From Streptomyces cacaoi (GTDB taxonomy: Bacteria; Actinomycetota; Actinomycetes; Streptomycetales; Streptomycetaceae), in NCBI RefSeq assembly GCF_006539165.1, contig NZ_BJMM01000007.1:62001-126000 (forward strand): 64,000 nucleotides of DNA, written 5' to 3'. Every line of letters begins with the position of its first letter. Position 1 is the first letter of the stretch. Positions 43,434 to 51,132 of the stretch are shown piece by piece. Made by a program: the position numbers and the translations under genes. Under the pieces are notes generated by a model. It was not told the DNA's origin. It ran no database searches and saw only the letters and a list, made by a program, of their open reading frames with translations.

Positions 43434-43462
43434 CCCCAACAACCCCGTCACAGACGGGAATC
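43434..43462. repeat. hairpin module, copy 4
   Basis: CCCCAACAA is followed by the stem CCCGTC / GACGGG (loop ACA) and then AATC. GAAGACGCAT precedes it. The stem sequence differs from copies 1 and 2, yet the pairing, length and both flanks are kept. Confidence 0.7.
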
Positions 43463-43560
43463 GGGGACCGGGCCCGTGCGGCCGTACCCTCGTCGAGCTG
43501 CTGTCGTGCGCCCCCGAGGCGGTCTGGCAGGGCCCGGCGGGGCGCCGTAGCATCGCGCGC

Positions 43561-44322
43561 ATGGCCATGGGGACGCGGTTCGCAGGTCGCACGGTCGTCA
43601 TCACCGGCGGCGGCTCGGGTATCGGCGCCGCGACCGCGCACCGGCTCACCGACGAGGGCGCGGCCGTCGTCCTGCTCGACTGCGACGAGGCGGCCGGGCA
43701 CCGGACGGCACGGGAGATCACCGCGGCCGGTGGCCGGGCCGCCTTCGTCCGGGGCGATGTGACGGACGAACCGGCCTGGCGGCGCGCCGTGGAGACCGCC
43801 AGGGCCGGGTTCGGGCCGGTGGACGGCCTGGTCAGCAACGCCGCCACGGTGCGCCCCGGCGCGGCCGGCACGGTCGCGCTGGCCGACTGGGAGGCGCAGC
43901 TCGGCGTCAACCTCACCGGCGCCTTCCTCGGGGTGCGCGCCTGCCTCGACGATCTGCGCGAGCGGCACGGCGCGATCGTGCTGACGTCCTCGGTGCAGGC
44001 GTACTCGGGGCTGCCGGGCCGGCCCGGCTACGCGGCGAGCAAGGCCGGGCTGACCGGCCTCGGGCGTCAGCTCGCGGTCGAGTACGGGCCGCAGGTGCGG
44101 GTCAACTGCGTGCTGCCGGGCCCGGTGATGACCCGTGCGTGGGACGGCGTCCCCGACGAGGAGCGCAGACGCGCCGCCGGGCAGACGGTCGCGGGGCGGC
44201 ACGGCAGGCCGGACGAGGTCGCCGCCGCCATCGCGTTCCTGCTCTCCGACGACGCCTCGTACATGACCGGTTCGGACCTTGTCGTCGACGGTGGCTGGAG
44301 CGTACGCACGCTCTCGTCCTGA
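43561..44322 (+). CDS. short-chain dehydrogenase/reductase
   Basis: A classical SDR (253 aa) that uses NAD(P). The cofactor motif is TGGGSGIGAAT near residue 14, NNAG is replaced by SNAAT, the catalytic Ser lies in LTSSVQAYSG, and the Tyr-Lys pair is in GYAASKAG. The Asp at the end of beta-2 (LLDCDE) favours NAD(H). It ends in the usual SDR terminus MTGSDLVVDGGWSV. The start at 43561 has a nearby in-frame ATG at 43567. It is followed after 91 bases by the GH42 gene on the same strand, so the two may be co-transcribed. Confidence 0.93.
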   Translation: MAMGTRFAGRTVVITGGGSGIGAATAHRLTDEGAAVVLLDCDEAAGHRTAREITAAGGRAAFVRGDVTDEPAWRRAVETARAGFGPVDGLVSNAATVRPGAAGTVALADWEAQLGVNLTGAFLGVRACLDDLRERHGAIVLTSSVQAYSGLPGRPGYAASKAGLTGLGRQLAVEYGPQVRVNCVLPGPVMTRAWDGVPDEERRRAAGQTVAGRHGRPDEVAAAIAFLLSDDASYMTGSDLVVDGGWSVRTLSS

Positions 44323-44413
44323 CCTCGCCGGCGAGGAAGCCGGCGGACGGGCGCACCGGTGCCCCGGTGCGCCTCGGCAATGTGCGGTGCGGCTGACCGG
44401 GAGGCGGCTGGTG

Positions 44414-46399
44414 ATGCACTACGGCGGGGACTGGAACCCCGAGCAGTGGCCCGAGAAGACCTGGGGCGAGGACGTCCGGCTGATGACGGAGGCCGGGATC
44501 ACACTGGTGCGGACCGGGACGCACGGCTGGGCACGGACCGAACCCGCGCCGGGCGCCTGGGACTTCGGCTGGCTGGACCGGGCGCTGGACCTGCTGGCCG
44601 ACGCGGGCGTCGACGTCGTGCTGAGCACCATGACGGGCGGGCCGCCGCCCTGGCTGCTGCGCCGGCATCCCGAGGCGGCGCCGGACGGTACGGCCTGCCC
44701 GTCGGGGCCGGTGCGGCACACCTACGCCACCCGGCTCGTGGAGCAGCTGGCCCGCCGGTACGGCGACCATCCGGCGGTGGCCCTGTGGCACATCGGCGAC
44801 GTGTACGGCAGCGGGCACGGGTGTGCGCGCCCGTGCGGCTGCGAGGCGTGCGAGGAGGCGTTCCGGGAGTGGCTGCGGGCCCGGTACGGCAGTCTGGACG
44901 CGCTCAACTCGGCCTGGACGACGGCCGTCAGGTCGCAGACGTACGGGGCGTGGGAGGAGGTGCGGCTCCCCGGGCACGCCGGGTCCGCCGGGGAGTGCGC
45001 CCCGGACCCGGCCCGGCTGCTGGACCGGCGCCGCTTCACCCACGACGCGCTGCTGGGCTGCTTCCTGGCCGAGCGGGAGGTGCTGCGCGCGCTGACCCCC
45101 GAAGTGCCGGTGACCACGGGCTTCCTGCCGCTGGACGGGTCCGTCGACCAGTTCGGCTGGGCCCGGCACCAGGACGTCGTCGCGCTCGGGCCGGCCGCCG
45201 GGAGCGGGGAGGCGGCGGGTACGGGCGGCCCGCTCGCCGCCGCGGCGGCGTTCGACGCGGCGCGCGGCGCGGGCGGCGGCCAGCCGTGGATGCTGCTGGA
45301 CCACGGCCCGGCGGAGGGCCCGTGGCCGCCGGGCGCGCTGCGGCTGCGGGCGTGGCAGGCCGTGGCGCAGGGCGCGGACGCGGTGCTGCCGGCGCCGTGG
45401 CGGCAGCCGCGGGGCGGTGCCGGACGGTTCCGGGCGGCGCTCGTCCCGCACGCGGGCACGGCGTCCCGGATGTTCACCGAGGCGCGTGCGCTCGGGCACG
45501 AACTGGCCGCCGCACCGGCGGAGTTGGAGGGGTCCCGGGTGAGCGCGGTACGGGCCGCGCTGGTGCTGGACTGGCCGAGCCGGTGGGCGCTCGAACAGTC
45601 GCCCGCCGCCGGTCTGGACGCCCCCGGACTCCTGCTGCGCTACCACGCGCCGCTGCTGCGCTCCCATGTCGCCTGCGACGTCGTCCCGCCCGGCCGCGAT
45701 CTGACCGGGCCCGGCTACCGGCTGGTCGTCGTCCCCCATCTGCATCTGCTCAGCGTCCTGGACGCGCGCCGGCTGGCGGGATACGTGCGCGGGGGCGGGC
45801 ATCTGCTGGTGGGCTGCTGCTCCGGGATCGTCGACGAGAGCGCCCGGCTGCACGGCAACGGCTGGGCCGCGCCGCTGCGGGAACTGCTCGGGGTGACGGT
45901 GGAGGAGCCGTGGCCGCTGGCCGAGGGCGTCACCGTGCCCGTGGAGGGCGGCCCGGCGGGCTCCGGGCACGGCAGCGCCTGGGCGGAGGTGCTCACCCTG
46001 GACGGCGCGGAGGCCGTCGCCCGGTTCACCGGCGGCCCCGCGGCCGGCGGCCCCGCCGTGACCCGGCACTCCTACGGCGACGGGGTGGCCTGGTACGTCG
46101 CCACCCGGCTGGACGCCGGGGCGCTGGAGCGGCTGCTCGGCGCCGCCTGCGCACGGGCCGGCGCCGAGCCGGTGCTGCCCGGGCTGCCCCGCGAGGTGCA
46201 GGCAGCGGAGCGCCGGGCGGCCGACGGGGCCCGGTTCGTGCTGCTGCTCAACCACGGGGCGCGGCAGGCACGTTGCCGGCTGCCGCAGCCCATGCGGGAT
46301 GTGCTGACCCCCGGCCGGGACGCCGACGCGCCCGTCTACCAGGTGACGCTGCCGCCCGGCGGTGTGGCCGTGCTCTCCGCGGCCCCGCCCGGGGCGTGA
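44414..46399 (+). CDS. GH42-family beta-galactosidase-like protein lacking both catalytic Glu
   Basis: The protein has 661 aa and the full GH42 layout: TIM barrel starting MHYGGDWNPEQWP, trimerisation domain near 380-590 and a small C-terminal beta domain. The barrel is well conserved (HGWARTEPAPGAWDFGWLD, QAVAQGADAVLPAPWRQPRGGAGRFRAALVPHAG). But the acid/base site, normally N-E-Y-G, reads GDVYG near residue 135. The nucleophile site, normally M-E-Q/H, reads LLDHG near 294. Both Glu are therefore missing (Val and Asp). The ATG at 44414 follows GGGAGG; GTG 44411 is possible. It lies near the Leloir genes and may be a binding or regulatory pseudo-enzyme. Confidence 0.85.
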   Translation: MHYGGDWNPEQWPEKTWGEDVRLMTEAGITLVRTGTHGWARTEPAPGAWDFGWLDRALDLLADAGVDVVLSTMTGGPPPWLLRRHPEAAPDGTACPSGPVRHTYATRLVEQLARRYGDHPAVALWHIGDVYGSGHGCARPCGCEACEEAFREWLRARYGSLDALNSAWTTAVRSQTYGAWEEVRLPGHAGSAGECAPDPARLLDRRRFTHDALLGCFLAEREVLRALTPEVPVTTGFLPLDGSVDQFGWARHQDVVALGPAAGSGEAAGTGGPLAAAAAFDAARGAGGGQPWMLLDHGPAEGPWPPGALRLRAWQAVAQGADAVLPAPWRQPRGGAGRFRAALVPHAGTASRMFTEARALGHELAAAPAELEGSRVSAVRAALVLDWPSRWALEQSPAAGLDAPGLLLRYHAPLLRSHVACDVVPPGRDLTGPGYRLVVVPHLHLLSVLDARRLAGYVRGGGHLLVGCCSGIVDESARLHGNGWAAPLRELLGVTVEEPWPLAEGVTVPVEGGPAGSGHGSAWAEVLTLDGAEAVARFTGGPAAGGPAVTRHSYGDGVAWYVATRLDAGALERLLGAACARAGAEPVLPGLPREVQAAERRAADGARFVLLLNHGARQARCRLPQPMRDVLTPGRDADAPVYQVTLPPGGVAVLSAAPPGA

Positions 46400-46472
46400 T
46401 CCGGGACGATCCGGGACGGTCCCGGCGGTCCCACCGGCGCCAACGACGCCACCGGCCCCGGCGGCGCGGGCC

Positions 46473-47303
46473 TCAGCGGGCCGCGGCCGGCTCCAGTTCG
46501 GCGGGGCCGACCCCCGCCTTGCGGGCCAGGGCGACCGCGGCGAGCGTCGAGTGCACACCCAGCTTGCCGAGGACGTTCTGCATATGGGTGCGGACCGTGT
46601 GCGGCGAGAGGTACAGCCGCTCGGCGACGGCCTTGCGGCCCAGCCCGGCGACCATGCAGCGCAGCACCTCCCGCTCGCGCGGCGTGAGCGATTCCACCAG
46701 CCGCTCGCTCTCGGTGCGGTGCTTCCGTGTGGCCGTCAACTCCTTGAGGACGCCGGTGAGCAGCGCCGGGGACAGATGCGTCTCGTTGCGCAGCACCCCG
46801 CGGATCACCTGGAGGAGCCGGGAGAGCGAGCTGTCCTTGGCGACCCAGCCGCCCGCCCCGGCCTGGAGGGCCGCGGCCGCGTGCCGGGCGTCGTCCCGCT
46901 CGGCCAGCACGACGGAGCGCACATTGGGGTGTTCGGAGCGCACCCGCGCCACGAGGGGAACGCCGCGCGCGGGATCCAGCGCGGCGGGCGGGCCGTCGAC
47001 GAAGCCCGGGCCGGGGACGGCCGCCGGGCCGTCGCCGTTGCCGTTGCCGCGGGGCGCGGGAAGGGCGGCGGAGAGGGCCTGTGCCGCACCCGGTGGCGGG
47101 GGCAGCGGTGCGCCCAGGTCGGCGTCGACGAGGAGGACGTCGAAGCGCCGTCCGTCGGCGGCGCCGCGCTCCAGATGGCGCAGTGCGGCCGTCGCGCTGC
47201 CGGCCGCGGCCACGTCGACGTCCTGTTCGGCCGCCAGTGCCGCGGCGAGCGACTCGGCGAAGATGCGGTGGTCGTCGACCACCAGCACGCGGATTCGTTG
47301 CAT
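46473..47303 (-). CDS. NarL/FixJ-type response regulator with an insert in the receiver
   Basis: The protein has 276 aa. The receiver keeps the acidic pair VVDDH and the phosphoacceptor Asp in VLLVDADLG. It then has a Pro/Gly/Asn-rich insert of about 45 residues before ARVRSEHPNVRSVVLAE. The Lys is kept in GGWVAKDSS. The C-terminal LuxR HTH is LTPREREVLRCMVAGLGRKAVAERLYLSPHTVRTHMQNVLGKLGV. The ATG at 47303 has AGGGGG before it. No kinase gene is adjacent. It lies between the GH42-like gene and the gal operon and may regulate either. Confidence 0.9.
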   Translation of the reverse strand: MQRIRVLVVDDHRIFAESLAAALAAEQDVDVAAAGSATAALRHLERGAADGRRFDVLLVDADLGAPLPPPPGAAQALSAALPAPRGNGNGDGPAAVPGPGFVDGPPAALDPARGVPLVARVRSEHPNVRSVVLAERDDARHAAAALQAGAGGWVAKDSSLSRLLQVIRGVLRNETHLSPALLTGVLKELTATRKHRTESERLVESLTPREREVLRCMVAGLGRKAVAERLYLSPHTVRTHMQNVLGKLGVHSTLAAVALARKAGVGPAELEPAAAR

Positions 47304-47535
47304 GGCACCCCCTGGCAGTGCGGGCACGGCGCCCGGTACGAGCGGGGTGCAGTCGCACGGCCGCCGCCGTGCACGCTGCCTACCCCGCCCCCGGGCGTCG
47401 TACCCGGCTGTCTCGCCCCCTGACCAACACCGGCCCCCACCGGTGCTGTTGCTTCAGGGTCAGCGTAGGGACGGGGTGTGTCAACGGAGGGAGGAGGAGA
47501 AAAAGACGCCCGGGCGCACGCACGAGTGCGGTGCA

Positions 47536-47555
47536 CCCCCGGGCACGCCCGGGGG
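47536..47555 (-). terminator. hairpin and T run after galK
   Basis: CCCCCGGG and CCCGGGGG enclose the loop CACG, starting 9 bases after the galK stop on the minus strand. A T-rich stretch (TCTTTTTCT in the transcript) follows about 30 bases later at 47498-47506. It closes the gal operon. Confidence 0.7.
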
Positions 47556-47563
47556 CAGTCGGC

Positions 47564-48715
47564 TCACAGCGCCCGCGCGCCCGCGCTGGGAACAGCCTCG
47601 AACACATGCGGCTCCAGCCGTCCGGCGTCCGCGAACGCCGAGGTCACGGCCTCGGACACCTTCTGCGCCAGCGTCTCCTCCAGCAGCACGACCGCCGAGC
47701 CGCCGAAGCCGCCGCCGGTCATCCGCGCCCCGAGCGCGCCGGCGGCGAGCGCCGTGTCGACGACCAGATCCAGCTCCTCGCACGAGACGCGGAAGTCGTC
47801 GCGCAGCGAGGCGTGGCCCGCGGTGAGGATCTCGCCGACGGCCCGGGTGTCGCCGGCGTCCAGCAGCGCGATGGTCCGCTCGACCCGGCGGTTCTCGGTC
47901 ACGACGTGGCGCACACAGCGGCGCACGTCCTCCGGTTCGCCCGCCAGCCGGCCGAGCGCCGCCGGCAGCTCCTCGTAGGGCACGTCGCGCAGCGCCGGGA
48001 TGCCCAGCGCGCGGGCGCCGGCCTCGCAGGCGCGGCGCCGCCCCGCGTAGGCGCCGTCGGCCAGCGTGTGCTTGACGCGGGTGTCGACGACGAGCAGCAG
48101 CAGGCCCTCCGACCGCAGGTCGAACGGCACCTGGCGCTGCGTCAGATCGCGGGTGTCCAGGTGCAGTACATGGCCCTCGGTGCAACAGGCGGAGGCCATC
48201 TGGTCCATGATTCCGCTGGGCATGCCCACGAACTCGTTCTCGGCGCGCTGGCACAGCCGGGCGAGCCGCTCCGGTGCGAGCTCCAGCCCGTACAGCGAGG
48301 ACAGCGCCAGGCCCGTGGCCACCTCCAGCGCGGCCGAGGAGGACAGGCCGGCGCCGGTCGGCACCGTGCTGGTGATGTGCACATCGGCACCGCCCACCGG
48401 GAGTCCGGCCTCGCGCAGCGCCCACATCACACCGGACGGGTAGGCGGCCCAGCCGCCGCCCGCGCCGGGCTCGACGGCGTCCAGCGCCAACTGGAAGGCG
48501 CCGCCCGGCACATCGCCGGAGTGCAGCCGCAGCACCCCGTCGTCCCGGCGGGCCGCCGCCGCGTGCACGGTGTGCGGCAGGGCGAGCGGCATCACGAAGC
48601 CGTCGTTGTAGTCGGTGTGTTCGCCGATGAGGTTCACCCGGCCCGGCGCCGCCCACACCCCTTCCGGCTCGGCGCCGTACACCTCGCGGAAGCCCCGCCG
48701 TGCGTCCTGGCTCAT
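47564..48715 (-). CDS. galK: galactokinase
   Basis: A GHMP kinase (383 aa) that phosphorylates galactose at C1, the first committed step of the Leloir pathway. It shows the galactokinase signature GRVNLIGEHTDYNDGFVMPLAL near the N-terminus. The ATP loop is VPTGAGLSSSAALE, the catalytic Asp is in GIMDQMAS, and the third motif is ARMTGGGFGGSAVVL. It is the last gene of the galT-galE-galK operon. Its ATG overlaps the galE stop by 3-4 bases (ATGA), so the two are translationally coupled. A strong hairpin follows. Confidence 0.97.
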   Translation of the reverse strand: MSQDARRGFREVYGAEPEGVWAAPGRVNLIGEHTDYNDGFVMPLALPHTVHAAAARRDDGVLRLHSGDVPGGAFQLALDAVEPGAGGGWAAYPSGVMWALREAGLPVGGADVHITSTVPTGAGLSSSAALEVATGLALSSLYGLELAPERLARLCQRAENEFVGMPSGIMDQMASACCTEGHVLHLDTRDLTQRQVPFDLRSEGLLLLVVDTRVKHTLADGAYAGRRRACEAGARALGIPALRDVPYEELPAALGRLAGEPEDVRRCVRHVVTENRRVERTIALLDAGDTRAVGEILTAGHASLRDDFRVSCEELDLVVDTALAAGALGARMTGGGFGGSAVVLLEETLAQKVSEAVTSAFADAGRLEPHVFEAVPSAGARAL

Positions 48716-49695
48716 GCGGACTCCTCGGCGACGCGCTGCGCGAAGCGCCAGGCGTCCTCGACGATGGCGGCCAGATCGGCGCGCTCGGGGCGCCAGCCCA
48801 GTTCGCCGCGTGCCCGGTCGGCCGAGGCGACCAGCACGGCCGGGTCGCCGCTGCGGCGCGGGGCGACGGTCTCGGGCACCGGGTGCCCGGTGACCTCGCG
48901 GACGGTCTCGATGACCTCGCGCACCGAGAAGCCGTTGCCGTTGCCCAGGTTGCAGATCAGGTGCTCCCCCGGCATCGCCTGCTCCAGCGCGAGCAGATGG
49001 GCGCGGGCGAGGTCCGCGACGTGGATGTAGTCGCGCACGCAGGTGCCGTCCGGGGTCGGGTAGTCGTCGCCGAAGACGGACACCGACTCCCGGCGGCCCT
49101 GTGCGACCTGGAGGACGAGCGGGATCAGATGGGTCTCGGGGTCGTGCCGCTCCCCGTAGGCCGCGCCGTCGTCGGTGAAGTGCGCGCCGGCCACGTTGAA
49201 GTAGCGCAGCGAGGCGGCGGCCAGCCCGTGCGCCGCGCACTCGCCGCCGATCATGTGGTCGACGGCGAGCTTCGAGGAGCCGTAGGGGCTGGTGGGCGCC
49301 GTGGGGTCGGTCTCCGTGATGGGGGTGCGCTCCGGCTCGCCGTAGACGGCCGCCGTGGAGGAGAACACCAGGGTGCGCACCTGGGCGGCGCGCATCGCGG
49401 CCAGCAGATCGAGGGTGCCGGCGACGTTGTTGCGCCAGTACTTCTCCGGGTCCTCGACGGACTCGCCGACGCGGGAGTGCGCGGCGAAGTGGAGCACGCC
49501 GTCGTAGGACGGGTCCAGCACGTCCGCCGCTTCCTGGATGCGGCCCCGGACGAACGCGGCGCCCGCGGGCACGCCCCGCTCGAAGCCGGTGTCGAGGTCG
49601 TCGAGCACGGTGACCGTGTGCCCGGCCGCCAGCAGATGTGCCGCGACGACGCTTCCGACGTAACCGGCCCCGCCGGTCACCAGGTACTTGCTCAT
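48712..49695 (-). CDS. galE: UDP-glucose 4-epimerase
   Basis: An NAD-dependent epimerase (327 aa) that interconverts UDP-galactose and UDP-glucose. The Rossmann motif is VTGGAGYVGS at the N-terminus, followed by VLDDLDTG, HFAAHSRVGESVEDP, the catalytic FSSTAAVYGEP, and YGSSKLAVDHM with the Tyr-x3-Lys pair. The ATG at 49695 has AAAGGGA upstream. It is the middle gene of the gal operon, overlapping galK and 40 bases after galT. Confidence 0.97.
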   Translation of the reverse strand: MSKYLVTGGAGYVGSVVAAHLLAAGHTVTVLDDLDTGFERGVPAGAAFVRGRIQEAADVLDPSYDGVLHFAAHSRVGESVEDPEKYWRNNVAGTLDLLAAMRAAQVRTLVFSSTAAVYGEPERTPITETDPTAPTSPYGSSKLAVDHMIGGECAAHGLAAASLRYFNVAGAHFTDDGAAYGERHDPETHLIPLVLQVAQGRRESVSVFGDDYPTPDGTCVRDYIHVADLARAHLLALEQAMPGEHLICNLGNGNGFSVREVIETVREVTGHPVPETVAPRRSGDPAVLVASADRARGELGWRPERADLAAIVEDAWRFAQRVAEESA

Positions 49696-49735
49696 TGCGT
49701 GTCCCTTTGCGCTCGCTTGCCCGGCCGTCCCCGTG

Positions 49736-50878
49736 TCACGAGGCGACCTCCCGCAGTCTGCGGGCCGCCTGCTCCGGCGGCACGTCGTTGATGAACACAT
49801 TCATGCCGGACTCGGAACCCGCGAGGAACTTCAGCTTGCCGGGAGCCCGTCGGATGGTGAAGAGCTCCAGATGCAGCGCGAACTCCTCGCGCAGCGCGGT
49901 CCGGCCGGCGCGGCCCCGCCCCTTGGGGAAGGGCGCCTGGTGCCAGGCGGCGATGTAGGGGGTGCGCGGTTCTTCCGTGCCGAAGAGCCGGTCGAAGCGG
50001 CGCAGCAACTCCAGGTAGATGCCGGGGAATTCGGCGCGGGCCGGCTCGTCGAGCGCGAGCAGGTCCGGGACCCGGGGCTTGGGGTAGAGGTGCACCTCGT
50101 AGGGCCAGTGCGCGGCGTAGGGCACGAAGGCCGTCCAGTGCTCGCCGTCGATGACCACCCGTTCGCCGTCGGCGAGTTCCCGGGCGACGAGGTCGTCGAA
50201 GAGGTTGTCGCCGCCGGGCTGCCCCGAGATCCCGGCGTGGTCGGCCACGGAGCGCAGCATCCGTGCGGTGCGCGGCGTGGTGAACGGATAGCCGTAGATC
50301 TGGCCGTGCGGGTGCGGGAGGGTCACGCCGATCTCCTCGCCCCGGTTCTCGAAGACGTAGACCTGCTCGACGCCGGGGTGGCGGGCGAGTTCGGCGGTGC
50401 GGTCCGTCCACACGTCCAGGACGAGACGGGCCTGTTCCTCGCTCAGGTCGGCGAAGGAGGCGTTGTGGTCGGCGGTGAAGGCGACCACCTCGCAGCGCCC
50501 GGCGCCGGGCCGGTTGCGGAACAGTCCCGGCTCGCCGGGGGCGGCGTCGGCGGCGTTCTCCAGGCCCGGCTCGCCGGCGAAGGAGGGGAAGCGGTTCTCG
50601 AACACCGCGACGTCGTAACCGGGTTCGGGGATCTCGCTCATCCGCCCCTCACGGGAGGGGCACAGCGGGCACTCGTCGGCCGGCGGGTGGTAGGTGCGCA
50701 CGTTGCGGTGCGCGGTGACGCCGACCCAGTCGTCCAGCAGCGGATCGTGGCGGATCTCGGAGTGTGCCTGGGCCGGGGGCAGCGGGCGGTGATCGACGGC
50801 CTCGCGGGTCACGTCGTCACGCAGGTCGTAGTAGATGATCTCGCGGCCATCGGCGAGACGGTGTGAGGTCTTCTTCAC
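49736..50878 (-). CDS. galT: galactose-1-phosphate uridylyltransferase
   Basis: It exchanges UMP between UDP-glucose and Gal-1-P (380 aa). The active-site HPH is in TLPHPHGQIYGYPF, the Zn-site region is DECPLCPSREGR, and the later PYEVHLYPKPRVPDLLAL holds the second His site. The GTG at 50878 gives K-K-T-S-H-R-L-A-D-G-R-E-I-I-Y-Y-D, the usual actinobacterial start, after GAGGAGC. It is the first gene of the Leloir operon. The inverted repeat at 50893-50927 lies directly upstream of its start, a likely control point. Confidence 0.97.
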   Translation of the reverse strand: MKKTSHRLADGREIIYYDLRDDVTREAVDHRPLPPAQAHSEIRHDPLLDDWVGVTAHRNVRTYHPPADECPLCPSREGRMSEIPEPGYDVAVFENRFPSFAGEPGLENAADAAPGEPGLFRNRPGAGRCEVVAFTADHNASFADLSEEQARLVLDVWTDRTAELARHPGVEQVYVFENRGEEIGVTLPHPHGQIYGYPFTTPRTARMLRSVADHAGISGQPGGDNLFDDLVARELADGERVVIDGEHWTAFVPYAAHWPYEVHLYPKPRVPDLLALDEPARAEFPGIYLELLRRFDRLFGTEEPRTPYIAAWHQAPFPKGRGRAGRTALREEFALHLELFTIRRAPGKLKFLAGSESGMNVFINDVPPEQAARRLREVAS

Positions 50879-50892
50879 CGGGCGAGCTCCTC

Positions 50893-50927
50893 GTTCCTTG
50901 ACCTGAACATAATCACACACAAGGAAC
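50893..50927. promoter_or_regulatory. inverted repeat at the galT leader in the galT/symporter divergent region
   Basis: GTTCCTTG (50893-50900) and CAAGGAAC (50920-50927) flank 19 bases that contain AATCACACAC. A similar AATCAAACAA lies at 51040-51049 on the symporter side. The whole 254-base divergent region is AT-rich for this genome. A DeoR- or LacI-type regulator binding here is likely, but none is encoded nearby. Confidence 0.5.
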
Positions 50928-51132
50928 CATGAGCCAACAGCAAGATCAACGGGCCGAGTTCCCGGCGTCCCACGCTACAAAAGCCGCATACCACCCAAGG
51001 CGTCCGGCTCACTCACCGTCCCCCATCCGTTTTCATCACAATCAAACAAACCTCAGCAAGACTCCTTTCAGAAGGTGAACGGTTCCAGGTACCTTCACGT
51101 CCGTTCCGATCGCGCAACGAAGCGAGTGATCC

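Larger units (their letters stand above)
42631..43560. other. 930-bp gene-free, purine-rich spacer
   Basis: The + strand is dominated by G and A with iterated GGAGACGCGGG-like words, and no frame in it looks coding (compositions are Arg/Gly/Pro shadows). It contains three clear copies and one weak copy of a hairpin module, listed separately. Part of it (about 42707-42845 against 42846-43010) is an imperfect ~150-base tandem duplication. The promoter of the SDR gene must lie at its right end. Confidence 0.7.

Noticed and set aside
42631..43560. Several open frames of 100-400 codons in the purine-rich spacer
   Set aside because: All have low-complexity shadow composition, lack ribosome-binding sites and overlap each other in many frames.
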